Assembly (NCBI RefSeq): GCF_008831285.2
Contig: NC_045148.1
Location: 6,269,001 to 6,333,000, forward strand
Length of the DNA stretch: 64,000 nt
Direction: 5' to 3'
From: Nymphaea colorata
Taxonomy: Eukaryota > Streptophyta > Magnoliopsida > Nymphaeales > Nymphaeaceae
Shown: positions 61,885-64,000 of the stretch, one piece after another
How positions within the stretch are numbered: position 1 is the stretch's first letter
Layout of the letters: each line of letters starts with the position of its first letter
The notes under the pieces: generated by a model
What the model was told of the DNA's origin: nothing
The model's input: the letters and a program-made list of their open reading frames with translations, nothing else
The model's database searches: none
Translations under genes and position numbers: made by a program

Positions 61885-62811
61885 CACGAACTGGTGCGCA
61901 GGTTGCATGCTGGTCTGAGCCTAGCGTAATCTCCTCCAACGCTGGGCTGCACCTAGCGTCCTCCTCCTTGCCGGGCGCCCAAGGCTGCAAGGGCGCTGAC
62001 TGCTTCAAGGCTGGATGGGTGCTGGATCGTCTCCTTGCTGAGCTGATTGCTGCATGTTAAAAGCTCTTGTAGGCGACGGGGGAGGCTGTTGTGAAAGCCC
62101 CCTGAGCAGCTGAGCTGCACCTGTCTGCACCCGGTCAACCTCCTCTACCTCTAGGCCACGCCTGGCCGAGTCTTTGGGTGGCTAGTGGGTAGTCACGGCT
62201 GCATCGTGCTGTGGCTGCTGGGCGTTGCTGTGGTATGCTGAAGTTGGGGCAGACCTCATGCTCCCGTCCGTATCCATGGGCGTGCAGTTGAGGTCCCCTT
62301 GGCTAGCTGCACTTTTCTTGCTTGACCCGGCCAAGCTCCTCTTGGCCAAGTCTGGCCGAGCTTTGATTGATGAATCGGGTAGTCCCGGGCCCCCGGCCAT
62401 GCCTGGCCGAGGCCGTTGGGGCGTCTCTCGGCCATCCTGGCCATCCAGGGGTAGGGTCACATCTATAAGATTTACCTAGTAAGTTATGTTAAATCAGATA
62501 TATTTTTCATTTTTATAGATGTGATTTATCTTGGTTAGAGATTTCTTTAAATGTTCTTTTATGATAATTTGTTAGGAGATTTTAATTTATTAAATGTTCT
62601 TTTGTGTAATTTTGTTAGGAGGTTTTAATTTTCAAGAGCTTACTTAAAAGTCTATTAGACTTTTGTGAGGACTCTTGGTACTTCTAGTGATATCTTTTAC
62701 ATCATCTTTAAAAGAGTGTCACTCAAATACTGGTGCCAATTGGTTTATATTAACACGAATGCATATTTCTAACTAGATCTTTGAAGAATTCAAGGGTGCA
62801 TGAATTGTATT
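61885..62811. mobile_element. Insertion of about 0.93 kb in the right arm
   Basis: The left arm is continuous here (CTGCTCCAGATCCG next to an ATATACTTCTAAGAAAATAC stretch), while the right arm has extra DNA between AGCAGTGT and CTTAGACGTATACATTTTG. The first part is GC-rich with TGGCCGAG-type words and the second part is AT-rich. Ends typical of a known element were not found, so deletion from the left arm is also possible. Confidence 0.4.
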
Positions 62812-64000
62812 TCCTTAGACGTATACATTTTGTGGTGTCTTTCCAATTTACATGCTCTTTCAAATGCTTTCACTTGTTTTTTTCTTCTTTGCTTGTTTAA
62901 GGTGTTGGATGTTAGAGATTCTTGTCTAGATTCTTGTCTATGATTTGAAGTCCTATTTTTAAAAAAGAATTAATTTTTGCTTTTATAAGTTTGACTTATG
63001 AAATTATATTAAATCTTTGTCGACTAAATTTAAGTATGATAATTGACTGCTTTTGATTAAACTGTCTTGGGTTTTTATAAGCTGTTATTTTCTTTTTGGA
63101 ACTTATTTCATATCTTAGATTCTTTATCTTAAGCATTTACTTTCTGTAATTTTTGTGCTTTTTGGGGTTGTTTGGAGAGTGTGTATCTCCCGGTAATATA
63201 GTAAGCTCTTTAGGGTTGTTTGTGCATTGCTTGTATTGGATATGCAACTTTTGCAATGAGAACTATGACATTTAGTTTATTCTGCTTTCCACTTTAAATG
63301 GTTTAGACAACAGTATTTGAGCACATATAGTAAGTAGAACACATTTCTTCAAAGACAAGTATTATCTAATAGTCACAAGTTGGTAAAACCCCTAAATCCT
63401 ATATAGACAAGTCTGCCCAAGTTGGTCTCCAAAAGGAAAATCAAAACCAATAATAAACAAATGTATGATATTGTTATTATTCATCAAGTAAAGAACATTT
63501 GTTTGTCTAGTTCACATGAACTCATTGTAAACTAAATTTGATGTACCAATGCTACTGAAGAATCTATATGTTTCATGGACAGCAGAAATCATATCTCTTT
63601 GCTAACCATCATACTGAAGATTCTCAGTCTTAATTAATTGAATTGAACTTGCCATTGTTGCTTCTTCTTAGTAGACAGAATATATAGCTTTACCCTGTTT
63701 TTCCTGATGATGTATTATCTCATCTGTTGTTAGTATTATGCCTTTTATTGTATTATTTTCCTTTTTCTACATTTATCTGTTATATAGGTGAGAGGGGGTG
63801 AGGATCTCATATCGTTCCAATTTCAGATGGGCTCAAACTTTAGATAAGGAAGTCCCAGGTAATTTCTTGGCCATTTAACTTGATCATCTTTGTCTTAGCC
63901 ATGATGTTGTGCATAGTTCAACATTCTTGTTGGGTATATGTCTCCTTTGAACCATCCATTGGTTTATAAATTGACATTGATGGCATGCTGACATTGCGAA

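Larger units (their letters stand above)
54683..64000 (-). repeat. Giant inverted repeat, right arm with extra blocks
   Basis: It matches the left arm in reverse complement but is broken by two segments absent from the left arm: about 57531-61715 and about 61885-62811. The match reaches the last base of the window (TTCGCAATGTCAGCATGCCA in reverse complement), so the true end is outside. Confidence 0.9.

Noticed and set aside
61494-62060. 188-codon plus ORF across the GC-rich block
   Set aside because: It runs across a junction between extra DNA and arm sequence and shares no motif with known proteins.
50085-64000. The inverted repeat as a CRISPR-like or organellar inverted repeat
   Set aside because: There are no short regularly spaced repeats, and no rRNA, tRNA or plastid genes in the arms.
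1-64000. tRNA and rRNA genes
   Set aside because: None was recognised on reading; a covariance-model scan would be needed to exclude a tRNA.

Overview
This is nuclear DNA of a flowering plant. The evidence is a spliced gene with a plant-type 3-hydroxyacyl-CoA dehydrogenase product, Ty3/gypsy chromoviruses with initiator-Met tRNA primer sites, hAT-type miniature elements, and long AT-rich intergenic DNA with many microsatellites. The species cannot be named from the sequence. Only one host gene is convincing; most of the window is transposons, their remnants and duplications.

Layout. 1-6.9 kb: intergenic DNA with a hAT-type MITE (2166-2357), a larger hAT-like element (4378-5529) and an inserted element that splits a tandem repeat (5737-6049). 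6.92-17.87 kb: a four-exon gene on the minus strand for a peroxisomal-type 3-hydroxybutyryl-CoA dehydrogenase (294 aa, C-terminal SHL). Its first intron is about 9 kb because it holds a hAT-like element (9207-9855), a decayed gypsy chromovirus with both LTRs (10755-15744) and a hAT remnant (to 16374). 17.9-20.7 kb: gene-free, with another hAT MITE (19371-19524).

20.68-33.87 kb: a complete, young 13.2-kb gypsy chromovirus on the minus strand, with 3.87/3.88-kb LTRs, a perfect TGAGG target duplication, primer site and polypurine tract. Its single gag-pol frame is broken only by two amber codons and its 3' end runs into the LTR. It sits inside older LTR-like DNA that continues to about 37.9 kb and holds a nearly perfect 987-bp tandem duplication. 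39.12-42.49 kb: a solo LTR (3.37 kb) of a related family with a perfect ACACC target duplication, followed at once by a third MITE. 43.4-48.0 kb: decayed gypsy gag sequence and a mosaic of direct repeats.

50.09-64.0 kb: a giant inverted repeat with arms about 95% alike where compared, a loop of about 340 bp near 54.5 kb, and extra blocks in the right arm (an AT-rich then GC-rich 4.2-kb block and a 0.9-kb block). Each arm carries a matching ORF and a matching consensus splice donor pointing away from the centre. The repeat runs off the window end. It is the most unusual structure here and could make long hairpin RNA, but no function is shown by the sequence.

All identity estimates were made by eye; no alignment or database search was run.
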